The translations under genes were made by a program, and so were the position numbers. The notes beneath the pieces were generated by a model. That model did not search any database and was not told the origin of the DNA. It worked only from the letters and a program-made list of their open reading frames with translations. Shown one piece after another: positions 23,435-35,809 of a DNA stretch of 64,000 nucleotides; position 1 is the first letter of the stretch; each line of letters begins with the position of its first letter. The DNA is from Trichuris trichiura. Its lineage: Eukaryota; Nematoda; Enoplea; Trichinellida; Trichuridae. The stretch lies in contig JBAJFE010000062.1 in NCBI GenBank assembly GCA_037903355.1, positions 992,001-1,056,000 on the forward strand, in the 5' to 3' direction.

Positions 23435-25548
23435 AAATGACGCTAGAGCAGTATATTCATTTGATAGCAACATACCATAACATCAGTCATGAAGACGTTC
23501 AAGATGTTCGTTTGCTATTGAAAGAATTTGTAATCCTTTCTGTATTTCCACAAATTCTTTAACTACATTAGCAATGCTGGAATTTTTATGAAATCCTCTT
23601 CGAACAGAAATATTATTACATGCATTTCTTTTAAGGTTACTGTCGTATAGGTTTCAGCTCTACTAAGTTTCATAATCTTTATTCGGGTCCAAGTAGTTTA
23701 TTGAAATTTTTCAAAAGTCTCCAACAAACGGTCATTGTAATAAACAGGTGGGTGGTCATATGTCCACGGGGGTCGCGAGGCAGGTCACCGGTTGGCCGTG
23801 AATCTGTCATTCTTCTACTGAGAAAGAACTGACAAGCGCAGCGTGGGGGAGCGCTTCCGCTTGGGGTGACAGGAAGGTGTGCCGAGAGCGTGGGCTGCTG
23901 CAACGACATGAATCGCGAGGGCGTGACGAGCAGTTGGCTAGAGCGTTTGGGGCGTGCGGCGGCGTTTGTTCTCTTTCTCTGTCGTTGGCGGTGTTCGTAT
24001 TGTTGTGTACAGTAGAAAGAGATTCGTGTTGTGTCGGTACAATAAAGTGTTTGACAACCCCTTTCTGCGTGCGTTTGTCAACTGCGTTTACTACAGTCAC
24101 GATCCGCAAGAAATGCAAATTATTGAATTATCTGCGAAGAAACATTTAAGAAGAGCTATATATTCGAAATTCCCTTTAGCCGTACGGCGGCAGTTTTTCA
24201 AATTCATTTTCTCGCAATTATTTCATAGATCATTAGATCCTTTTGACGAAAAAAACTAACAGAGAAATTTTCAGTAGGGATTCTTAAAATTTCATCAAAA
24301 CTGCACCATTCCGTTCGAAAGGACGTCATCTTCAATATTCTTTTGCAAATGCAGTGGATAGCCAAATGAAGCTGCTAATAGGGATTAGATCACTGCATGA
24401 ACAATGCATCAGATTCTCTGCAAACAAGCGTTTTCATGCAAGGCGGTTTCTGTGCTGAAATTTCTAACGAACAAGACTCCAACGTTCCTCTGTTGTTATC
24501 TTACTTTTACCAAATATTTATTCAGCGATTGCGTTTGCAGTATGATTTTTAACTAAGTGTGTATTACACTGGCGAGAGAATATGCTCGTTCTGAAAGTCA
24601 GTAAACTGCGTCACCACAACAGGAACACGATAATTCAAAGGATAAAAGGAATTACTTTTCAAATAAAATGAACGCGTTATCATTGACTAAAACAAAACTT
24701 AAAACATGTTTGATTCTTTGTTATGAACGTGATAAAGCCTTTTTCCAACGCAATCGAATGATTCGAGTGGAAGGCAGAAATTGCTATCGTGAAAATTAAA
24801 GCACTAAACATAGAGTTCATTCAACCGCCGAACGCATACTATCTCTGCGCGTAATATCACTCATATTGCCAATTTGATCACTTAGACTTCGCAACGGAAT
24901 AATAGTGCTTCATAATATAACCATAATTCACTGTAGTGCCTGTCTAGAAAAGAAAGTTTCAAGCCTATAGCTTTCAGGCCTCAACTATAGTATCGACCCG
25001 TATTACGTGGCCACAGGATGAGGGAATGACGAGGATTCTTTGCAACGCAAATAAAAGGGTTACTGCGAGCACTACGAAGAAGACGAACTCACCTACTCAA
25101 AATGAAATCAAACTTAGTTTTCTTAACTACGGGAATATATTTTGGAAAGAATATGAATATTGATTTATAACTAAAAGGCAATTTTCTGAGTTTGCAAGAC
25201 AACATCTATCTCGTCACCGATGCGAAGTGCAGCAGTTTTCATCGTCGAAACCACAGCGTCCCATTTTAAGTTCTGATGTTTTCATCAAAATGTAAAGAAC
25301 CTTATCGGCATCGATGGTAAACAAAGGAGCTGCAATTACTGCAACCCTTTCCTCTACATTTACCCATTTCCTCAATTAAATGTCAGCATGACGTGAAAAG
25401 CTCAAGATCCCTTTTTAATGTGCTAATTACAAGGATGAACAATAAACACTGCTCTGTGCGCGGCGAGTTGTATAGCTTCAGTCAAAAGAGAAAAGGATTT
25501 GTTATTGAAGCAGCTGACACACGTAATCGTGCAGTAGATGAAAAAGCT
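22598..25548. other. Intergenic region, no gene recognised
   Basis: Apart from the right copy of the 54-bp inverted duplication (23381-23434) and a GC-rich LTR-like block near 23.75-24.1 kb, I see no gene or RNA here. Confidence 0.4.
23740..24120 (+). mobile_element. Possible solo LTR-like block
   Basis: A GC-rich island of about 350 bp sits in AT-rich surroundings. It contains a pyrimidine-rich stretch and a polyadenylation signal AATAAA at 24041-24046, a layout resembling U3-R-U5 of a long terminal repeat. A four-base GTCA occurs just outside both approximate ends, which is weak support for a target duplication. No second LTR, primer-binding site or pol sequence is nearby. A CpG-rich promoter or an unrecognised exon is an alternative. 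Confidence 0.25.
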
Positions 25549-25557
25549 TATATAAAG
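25549..25557 (+). promoter_or_regulatory. TATA box of the 17-exon secreted-protein gene
   Basis: TATATAAAG ends 27 bp upstream of the ATG at 25585, implying a very short 5' leader. This is inferred from sequence only. Confidence 0.6.
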
Positions 25558-25584
25558 CCGCAGTAACAGCTTACTTCATCGACA

Positions 25585-28500
25585 ATGAACGCGGTAATCG
25601 TCTTACCGCTTGCCTGTTTGGCAAGCATTGTTGCTGCACAATCGGTAATGAATTTTATTCTCATAAAACATTAATCCTTTATAGACATAGGGTTTCTGCA
25701 TAAAAGTTTTTTTCTTGTTATCAGAAGTTTAAAACATAGATTGCATCACATTCAAAGAATATCCGTGAATAAGGATATACTTTTACTTTTTCGTTCAAAA
25801 ATACCGTATACTTAAAAAGCATGACTATTTTTACCAATATGGCAACAAAGACCATTTTGTTTCATCCATTATTGGTAATTATTATGGGCAAAACCTATCG
25901 TGATAGCTTGAAAGCATAATAAATTTAAAAAATTTTGTATGAATATAAAACTACAGCAGTTTTTCTTCCAACGTTATAGCACCGCGAGTATAATAAATGC
26001 GTGCACAGCTATTCCATTATCAGGACTAACGCAAAGCATAAGATCTGAAAATGATAAGTTATGACTTAAACCCATCTCTTCTTCAGAAGCGCAATTATTT
26101 TATTGACACCTGAATCAACGAAAGCATGAAATGATCTGCTTATGTTACAGTAGCCTGTTCAAGAAAGTAACTTACGGTAGCCTGAAAAAGCGTTTAAAAC
26201 AAATAAATATAGCTTGAGAAAGATGAATTTTGAAAAAATTTGTTAAAGCACATAAGTTGATCATTGATGTATCGAAGAAAGGTATTTTGCATTGATAAGC
26301 CTCAGAAATAAAATAGTTTGCGAAAGGAATAAAAACTAGTCAAATTTTTGGAGATCCGAACAAGCGAAACAAATTACTAACACCTTCGCACAAAAGTAAG
26401 TGAAAGAAAAATTGACAAGAAAAAAATGAAAGTCTGCCTCTGCTAATCTAGTTGCACATGCTCATGATATATGTTCAGTTTGTAATCATGTTCTTTTTTA
26501 GGAACAACAGCTACTGCTAAGGATAGAGGTAAGAATCGTTTAACCGAACAGCAATCCGTGGCATAAGGCCAAGTTTGATTACTGAGCAACAAAGATACCA
26601 AAGTAGTATTTATATGTATATTCTAATTAAATGAAGAGTAATGAACATTGAAGAGTTCGTAGGATAATCGGTTACAATATTAAATGAAGAGTAATGAACA
26701 TTGAAGAGTTCGTAGGATAGTCGGTTATTATTATAGATTCAGCTGAAACAAATTTTTTACAAAGGCAACCAAGAATTAATCAAGTTAATTAAAAGCCTTA
26801 AAGATGAGGAACTATGCTACGCAGCCAAAAAAGGTCTTGTGCTCATCTCGTGAGTGACATTTATTCACACGTCTTCCCTAGTTTGCTAAAAGCTGAAAAG
26901 CTGAACATATGCAATCAGAACTGCTTAGCGCGTGAAGATAAGCATATTACGCCCGTTTGCTTATAGGCAATCTTGCAACCAACTAATGCTGACGTTCAGA
27001 CCAAAAATGCGCTGTTTGAACGGATTAATAAGGCAGAGAAAGTGTGCAAGGAAAACAAGTGCAAACAATTACGAGAGCAATTGAAAAAAGATAATCCGAT
27101 CGAAAAGTTCAGTAAATTAATGAAGGAATATGATGAATGCATGGACGAATGCAGAGTGGTAAGGCGAATAAATTATTATGCTCTTCACGTATCCTAATAC
27201 TGGAAAAAGTTGGTACTGTATAAAACTATAGTCTTCAATGTTCCTTGGAGGACAAGAAAGATCCCAAGCGCCTTCAGGTGGTCAAACATCGTTTTAACCT
27301 AATGAAAAACAATGCAATTTCACATTTCATTTCAAGGGGTGAGAACAGAACCAAGAAATCCCTCTTTCTTAATATTTCCGTTGGGAATAAATGGTCATCT
27401 AAAGAAGAATCCCAAGAATTCAGGAGCATTTTAAGCAGTTTCGCCATGAAAGACGACGCCTAACATTAAGCCTGGAAGCAGAGTAATTTATGCACAGTTA
27501 AGCTCATCTATGACAAGAGCATTAACAGCAAAGCTCAGTATAAGGCAAATAACTAAAGGCAATGCAAAATGACAATTTCACAAACCCCTTAACGCACAAA
27601 TGTTTAGCAAAAATGCACCTAAAGCAAGTACAAATATTCTGATTTGCAGAAAGAGCAACGTTCATTCGACATGCTCAAAGAAATCGAAAAGAAAAGTGAT
27701 TATTGGAAGAATTTCAACGAAGTGAAAAAAGGAATGACAGTCAAGGATGCTCTAATCTACTGGAAAGAAATTCGAGGCGAATTTAAACTGCTTGAAGAGG
27801 CAAGTATTTCAGACATGAGATCTGCTAATAAGTTGGAAAAGCAAAATTTACATTTCAAAATATTACTCTCCTGAAAATACTTTAATTCAATCAACCGAAC
27901 GTACGTAAGGCTGCCACACTAAAGGCATTAGACAAAGGGTTAGCTTCAGGAAGTTTTCAGCTTGTGAATTTTAATTTCTCACCCTTTTCAACGCGCAGTG
28001 ATTCTCATTTTTTTAGGATCAGCTGCAATTGGAAAAAATCCAGGTAACCCAGATTTACTTGAATTTCTGTCAACAGTCTGCAGAACGAAACTAACATCCA
28101 GACAGTTAGTAACAGAGAATTGAATGTATTTGTATATTTACCGTATCGAAAAGCAAAGCTCTTTTACGCTCAGAAGTTCAAAGACGCTGGATGACCTACC
28201 TCAGTTCTTTTTACGCAGCAAGATGAACCAGTTCGCTTAATCATGTTTTGATAATAAGGCACTTTACTCACGGACTAATATAAATTATACCATTAATTTT
28301 TCACATAACTCTTATTCACTTTTCTTACTTGCTTTATGGAACCATGAAAAGCTGGGCTAGGTTAGCAATCACTAAATGACGAGGTAGACATGCATAAGAC
28401 GCTTATCTGCTTACAGCGCATCTTGAAACCCACTGACGCAGACCACAATATGCGAGATGAGCTCCGCAAACGCATTCATAAAGCAGAAAGAGTCTGCAAA

Positions 28501-31500
28501 GAAGGTAAATGCAAGGAACTACAAAAAAAACTGGTGGCAGGAACTAACCCCGACGCGTTTATTGACTTGATGAAAGAGCACGATAAATGCATGGAAGAAT
28601 GCAGAGCAGTAAGTCCAATTTTTTGACAAGCCGCTTATTTTCGGGCGTAATCTTGCGTTGAGAAAAATTCATAGAAAACTTAAGCTTAAGAAGTAGAGGA
28701 GGTAAACTTATCAGGGATTATCACACCACAAGAGCCCTAGAAAATGAAATTGTATTAATACGCACGGAGACCCAAGAAGAACGCAGGTCATGTAAGCATA
28801 AAAGCTTTGATTTTCAGACAGAGAAACGATCGTTCAGTCTGCTCAGCGAGATTGACAAGAAAGCAGATTACTGGAAGAACTTCAATGAGGTGAAAAGTGA
28901 AATGTCACTCGAGGATGCTCTAGTGTATTGGACAGAAATTCAAGACGAATTTAAACTGCTGCAAGAGGTAAGCATGATTTATAAGGAATCAAAGTTCAAA
29001 CAGCTAAAATTACATTTTGAAAAGAGCTACCGCACGGGAAAGTATAGTAAAAAGATAAACAGAAATTCATTGACGGCCGTCCTTTTAAAGCATAACTTAC
29101 AGCCGTCTTTAAAACATCTTGAACAGACGTGCTACCCGTGCCCAATGATTAAATTATAACATACATGAATGTTCTTGAATAATTGATTCACATTGAATTT
29201 TTTTAGAATGAACAGGAGTTTGAAAGGATTGAGGTAAGACTCATGTACGCGATTATCTGCCGCTTAACTTACTTCGCTGACAATTGATTCTTACATGTTC
29301 GGTAGCCACAACCAGAACACTCTTTTTTAGTCATATATTTACTGATTAGGAGAAATGTTAGTAAATTAGTAATTGCTAGCTAATCTAGAGATCTTCGATA
29401 GGTGAGCTTCTTCAAGCAAAGTAGATTAATGAAACCAGGCGGAAACTTCATGAGAGAGAGCAAAACAATCTGATATTTTTGTTAAGAGCAGCAATAGTTG
29501 CATAACCATTGTTCTTGTGACCTTCTTATTATTACTTAATGGAACCACAGAATTCTAAAAGCATGCCATTAATGCATGCATTAAGCAGTAAGATGCCTAT
29601 AGAGTGGTCGTTTGTTTAAAGCGTATTCTGAAACCAAGCGAAGCGGATAAGAACATGCGTACCGAACTGGAAGATCAGATTAACAAGGGGAAGAAAAAGT
29701 GCAGCGAAGGACTATGCCCAGAGGATGTAATAAAAAAGGTAAGTCGGTATCTCAACAAAGAATTTACCATTTCGCCTAACAAGGGGTGCAGAAAATGCTG
29801 GACGCAAAATACAGCTGTAGTCTTTTAGAAAGCACGGTTTTCGTAATGCCATACTATTGTATGTTTTCATAACTATGATATTTAAAGAATTCTCCATTGT
29901 AGAATAATAGCTTATTAAAAAAATAAACCATAATCTTGCGGGACTCAAGCGATCCTATGATTAGCAGAATCAAATTAAATTTGAGATAATACTTATCATC
30001 GTTTCTGCAGGTATTATTATGTTTTAAGCAAGAAGCAGGGTGCATACTAAGACGAAGGTCGGTTAGTTTAGCTATTGGGAATAGTTAAAAAGAGGTTATA
30101 CAACTTATCGAAGGGGTAGTCGTTCTTAATCTATTCATCGTTCAGCATTGAGGCCGTTTCAGACCAGTCGTCATTTCCCTCCTTGTAATTAAAAAGAAAA
30201 ACCGGCAAAGTTTTGAACATCTTTTCAAATTAATAGACATTTTACAGAGACACCGCTTCGGCTTGCACACCCAGCTACAGTATATATAAACACAGCTGGA
30301 GGAAAGTTCATGCTCAGTTGGAATGCAGCGGGAAGTAAAATAAGAAATTAAGTCATGCAACAACGAATGTACCAGCATGAGTTTGTAAAGGACAAAATAC
30401 TCTTTCAATCTCATATCACCGTCAGCTGCGAATCTATTATACTAGTGGGAACACTGCGACGTTAGCAGAGCTATGCTATTATGTTAATCCTGCAGCAGTT
30501 GAGCTGCGAGCAAAGCATGTATAAAGCTTTCAACTTCAGGAGAAATGGGCACAAGCTGTTCTAGCGGAAATTGAAAAGAAAAGTGACTTCTGGCAAAACA
30601 TGAAGGAAGTGAGAGAGTTAATGTCAACTCTGGATGCCCTAGTGTATTGGACGGAAATTAGAGACGAATTTATAGAGCTGGAAAAAGTAAGCAGGCTTTA
30701 TAAAACATCGATATTGAAGCCATTTACGTATTTGCAATTTAAAAACAAATTAATTTGCTTAAGAGTGTTTTATTCGTCATCAGAATATGTAAAGCCTTTT
30801 TTACGAAAAGCAACTGCCGGTGTTTAGCATTACAGTATTTAATTTTTCATAATTCGAACGTAAGGGTAACTCACTTTCTAACACCCTCGCTTTTTCACAT
30901 TACTCACTTTTTACTAGTGAATCATTAGCATAAGCTCACTAGGAATTAAGGCATCCTTAAAAGGCGGAGGCTACCTGCTGAACTGAATTGTTTTAGCAAG
31001 AAAAGAAATACGAAGATGCCATGGTAAGTCGACTTGAAGCGATCGTTAACCGATATGCTAGAAGCGAATCGGTCTCCACCTGTGATAGTTTTCAACGCAA
31101 CGTTTAAGGCGAGATTGAGACTGACAAAAGAAGAAATTGAGCAAAAAGAAGAGCTGGACGCTAAAATCCGAGAACAAGACAGAATTTGCAAAACTGGTGA
31201 ATGCGCTGCTTTTCGAAAAGCAATACTTGGAGCACAAAAAGCGCAAGATCAAGTTTCTGCAGCTGATAGCTTCTTCAAATGTATGAAAGAGTGCAAATCG
31301 GTGAGGAAGCTACACCTACTATATCTGTGACTTTTCATTTCATGGCTGGTCAGCTCATTGAGAAATTGTAAATGGGCCCGCCAAAGAAAAGTTGGGGTAA
31401 AAATGTTATAATGTAATGGTTCAACATACTTAACAATATAAGCGTTCATAACAATAATTTTTAATTTGAGGCCACTGGAGCACTCTCACTCATTTAGGTA

Positions 31501-34099
31501 GTTGACCAAGATGCCGAGAAATTGGAGAAACTGCGCGAGAGAGAAGATTATTACAAAAACATGGAAGAAGTCAAAGAACAAGTGTCCGTCATTGCTGCAG
31601 TCCAGTACTATGACGAGATTAAGTTAGACATCGAGGCTGCAAAGGTAACGGAATAATGGCTGTTCTGTCTCACTCATGCCTTCTGCATGACCTGCCTATG
31701 CTTAAAACGATTTCAATTTGCACTTCTCATCGTATTTCGCACTGCATGGCTTGACCACTGGTCAAGGATATTTGCAAATTGACAAAACATTTCACAAACT
31801 AGCGGATAGGCTTCTTTTCATAAAAGAATAGAACACAACGTACGCTGATAAATCGTAACGGTAAAAAACCATCTCGTTATCTTGTCAGCGATGGCAGATT
31901 ATGACTTATAAAACGGTCAGGGATTATGAAGTTTCGCAGATGGTTAATAATAAGTTAACCAGTTAATCATAATAACTTCTTAGCAGCAAAAATTAGCATG
32001 TCAGAAATATTCAGGAATACCATCCACAGCATATATTTAAAAAACGTAAAATTGAAGTCTTAACCGTTTTGCGCCCTACCGTTTGAGGAATGCAGGTTCT
32101 TTTCCGGCACTCATGCGGCCATTCTGTTCAACCCTCACTGGAGAGCTTGCCGGTCATCCTGTTTAGTTCTAAACTAAACTTAAACAAAAATATTTGGTCT
32201 ATTTTTAGCGGTAGGCTTGGAGAAGGTTGGCCGGCAAAGTTACAGTATGACGGCGGCGGAAAGTATAACTGAGAGCTGAACTGAACAGCTCATTTACTCT
32301 ATCATTCAGAAAGCAAAAAAACATTGCAAATCCCTTGATGTCGTCTAAAGAATGAAACCTAACGGAAATATTTAGTCCAAATGATCCTAAAAAAACAGTA
32401 ACAAAGAAAGTTATGCCGGACATTTAACATCTGGTCAAGAACTTTTCGCAGAAATCATGTTCTGTCAAGGATGAGAGATGAGAAGCGAAGAAGTTCAGTA
32501 AAATCACCAAATGATGGCACCAACTAAATTTTAAAAAATTGCAGAATAACTAACATACGTACGCCATGAATGGTTAAAAAAAGTCATTCATTCGACTGCT
32601 GCCATTTGTCATTTCTAGGCTTTGCTGGATGATCAACAAGAATTAGCTTTAAGGCAAGAACTGGATGCGGTCGATAGAGATGCGTCCACGCATTGCTTGC
32701 TAAAAGAATGCGCGTCAACTCAACCAACTAGAAATTCCTCAACGTCAAAGCCTGAAACTCGTACGGAATTCAAAGCATGCGTGCACCAGTGTAAGAAGGT
32801 AGGACAGCTAAGCTAATAATATCAAGTTTGTATATACCACTACTAGTACGTACTCTCTGCTAGTTTCACATCATTAGAAAAACTGTCTTTATCTAAGCAG
32901 CTAAATGTTGGGCAATGCTTTCTCATGCTCAAAGCTGTAAGATACGAATACTATTCATTTCTTTGAGGGTCAATTAAACTTCGCAGCAAAGCCGCAATTT
33001 TATCAGCGCTAACTCTAAAGGAAAGGTATTGGATACAGCTCAGTCTGACTGGCGCCTTTGTCTTTTGAAGAAAAAAAATGAATTCATGGCTGCCTAAACA
33101 TTTCCACATCAAAATATTAATAATCACAAGCATTACCCGCAAATTTGTATTAACACATTACACCTAGTTTTGCTAATACAACATCAATAGTTGTTTTCGC
33201 TGCTTCACGACAATGGTTTGTTTTTAAGGATGAAAAGGAATTTGAAAGAATCGAGGTAAGTTGCAATTTTTCTCTCTTAATACTTGGCAAAGCAAAGCTG
33301 TCGCTGGATATGACTGAGCGTAATAATCCAACAGTTCGCTTTTCAAGAAAGCATTGACGCTCACGAAAGAAGAATTGGAGTTGAAAAAGAGATTGGAGAA
33401 CAAAGTCGCAGAAGCGTCCATAAAGTGCCAGAAAACAAAATGCGCCGACCAGAAAAAGCAAATAAAAGATTTAGGATTTAAACAACTTGATTTTAAAAAA
33501 ACTGATGCCTACTTCAAATGTTTGGACATCTGCAAGGAGGTAAGATATTTTGTTGCTTAAGACAAAACTAGTTTATGGAAACGTCTAACGTTTTCCATCC
33601 GCTCAAGTTGCCAAGCTATCGGCATTGTTTACTGGCTGCAACGCATGTTACGACATTAGCGTTGTTTACGTGGAAGCAGTAATTCGACACTTCAAAATTC
33701 GTTTCATAAAACCTAGGGCTAATATTATCAATATAAAATTGCCCAAAAATGTAAAAAGGCTGTGAACCTTGTGTTACATAAAAACTTTAACAATTCATCA
33801 CTTTAGTTCCCCACATAATTCACTCTAGTCAGGAGAACAGTACATGAAAGTCGCTTTACCACTCTTTTGCATAAAAAAATTAGAATTTAAATAGGTTCAT
33901 CGCATGATTCCGCGAAGGTTTCAGAGTTGAAAGAACAAACGCAGTACCATTTTAGAGTGTAAAAGAACTACAAGACAAGATTGACCAACTGCATAGCAGA
34001 CAGCAATACTGGATTAATTTGCATTCGATCAAAGACGAGATGTCGCTGCAGCACGCACTGATCTATTGGGTGGAAATTAAAAACGACGTCGTTCTTTGA
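25585..34099 (+). CDS. Modular secreted protein, 17 exons, unrecognised family
   Basis: I do not recognise the family. Exons: 25585-25644, 26502-26528, 26967-27158, 27650-27799, 28017-28043, 28417-28608, 28818-28967, 29207-29233, 29622-29738, 30540-30686, 30997-31023, 31109-31300, 31498-31644, 32619-32798, 33229-33255, 33348-33539, 33956-34099; 665 residues, every intron in phase 0. Exon 1 is a 20-residue signal peptide (MNAVIVLPLACLASIVAAQS). Then come repeats of three exon types. Micro-exons of 27 nt have a pattern like DEKEFERIE. Module A (usually 64 codons) has Cys-x4-Cys and, about 25 residues later, Cys-x3-Cys in charged, helix-prone sequence (for example YDECMDEC). Module B (about 50 codons) has a DYWKN...DAL.YW.EI pattern. 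The order is micro-A-B, four full units, then A alone, then micro-A-B. The third A (29622-29738) lacks its second Cys pair. The intron after the first B has a GC donor. A shorter paralogue lies at 57949-61939. Likely exported; function unknown. Confidence 0.85.
26627..26730. repeat. Two-copy tandem duplication, 53-bp period
   Basis: The segment from 26627 is repeated starting at 26680 with only a few differences. It lies in the intron between the first micro-exon and the first A module of the secreted-protein gene. Confidence 0.85.
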
Positions 34100-34147
34100 A
34101 ATAACCAAGAAGTTGGTGAAAGTTGCCTTATGTTCATTTGACGGAAT

Positions 34148-34153
34148 AATAAA
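34148..34153 (+). terminator. Polyadenylation signal of the 17-exon secreted-protein gene
   Basis: AATAAA lies 48 nt after the TGA at 34097-34099, which supports that stop as the true gene end. Confidence 0.65.
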
Positions 34154-35809
34154 CTTTAACAATAGTCAGAGTTTTATGTACAGAGCATCTTATGCTGCCT
34201 ACCAGATATCCCGGTCAAAATAAGCTATACCGAAACCATCACCGTGCACTACGCTTGCATACTGTTAGTGTAGTGGCGCCCCTTGTTTTCATGCTTTTTG
34301 TTTCGCTTTGGGTTCAAACGACTTTCAGCGTATGCTTATAGATGATCTTATTTGCGTGAATAAATTGCAGTGTTTTTCAATCTTCTTCCCCCATGGATAG
34401 GCGCAGAGACACTGTTGACAAATTTCTGAAATAGTGCTCTCTTAATCGGCAACAAATTTGTGCTTCCAGCTGAGCGGTAATCGACGGCTTGAATCTATCA
34501 CTCAACACATATCGTATGACTGCCAGCGCCCATATCAGTGTTTTTCACGCTAAGTGTGGCTGCTACTAGGCTGCCATCGCTACTCTAATCCGATTAGCCA
34601 GTATCCCACCAGGTGATTGGTTGATACTTTCCCTGACCACAGGAAAAACTGGCGGGAAAAGGTGATCCGGGAGGAGGTCCACAACTATTTCTGGGAGTGC
34701 CGCGGAAGCTTCCTGACTAGGTGGCATGCATTTAAGTGCTTTCCAGTCTGACAAGCACCGGCTGCAACGGCTACTCACTTGAAATTTCGTAACACATTAC
34801 AAGCCGAAATCAGTTATTGAAATTTAAAGGAAACACATCTTTCAGGGAAGGTCTTCCTGTCGCTTGTACTAATACTTCGTCATTGTATTAGTACTGATGA
34901 TAGGGGAGGTCCTCGCTAAAGGTTCTCTTTCCTTTCCCATACATTCAATAAATATTTTATCTTGTATTAGCATTCAGAAAAACGAAAAATTGGAAATAGT
35001 TCATGAGGCTACTTACGCAAACTCAGTTTCTTCATTCCCTCTTTCATTAACCCACAGTGTACGACTTATTAAAGTACGTACAGGATAAGCAACTATATGA
35101 AATGAACAGTATATATTAATAGTTTAATCTTCCAGAAAATCAACCTTCGTATAACAAATGTATATGTCCTCTGCGCAGAAACTAAAACACAATTGTTGTT
35201 TTGTTGGACTAATGATTTGCAGACACATTAACACAAGGCATGTCGATTGAGCATTACCTTTTGTCGGAATTTCACCCTTTTGTCATTGTTTTATCATATT
35301 CAACTCAAGAAATAGAAATAGTCTATTCATTGTACTACGCGGGCGGAGCTGGACTAATACTATCTGGCGACATTTTAATTGGCTATCCCGAACGATTACA
35401 CGTTTTTTTCTTAGGTTCCCTCCATACAAGTCCACATAAAGAAAGAGAAAATGCGGCGTACCTCTCCAAACACCCGCTAAATGAAACAATGGGAAAATTT
35501 GACGTTGAGTATTAAGAGGAATTTTAGGCCGCAAAGCATAATGTACAACTCTAATCTATGGCTAAATCTTAGAAGACTGAAACGCTTGATATCAAGGGCA
35601 TTACGGCAAGTTCGCAACGCGCTATAAACTAGCTTTAAAAATACAAACAGTATTTATGAACTTCGCTAGAGCGTGCGTTTGCCAAACGAGACAACAGAAG
35701 ACGAGGTGAAAAGCAGTTGAACGAAGCGCACTTGAACTTACTGTATTCTGGAACCGTAGTGACACCCGCAATGGATGGGACTCAACCAAGTTGGGAGAAC
35801 GTTCAAAAG
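34154..35809. other. Intergenic region between convergent genes
   Basis: The 17-exon gene and ALKBH8 converge here. A more GC-rich patch near 34536-34780 begins CAGTGTT and includes GATTAGCCAG and GTGATTGGTTG, similar to the left end of the hAT element at 813, so it may be a truncated hAT end. A 91-codon open frame at 35240-35515 (+) is hydrophobic but unlike anything I know; I do not call it a gene. Confidence 0.35.
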
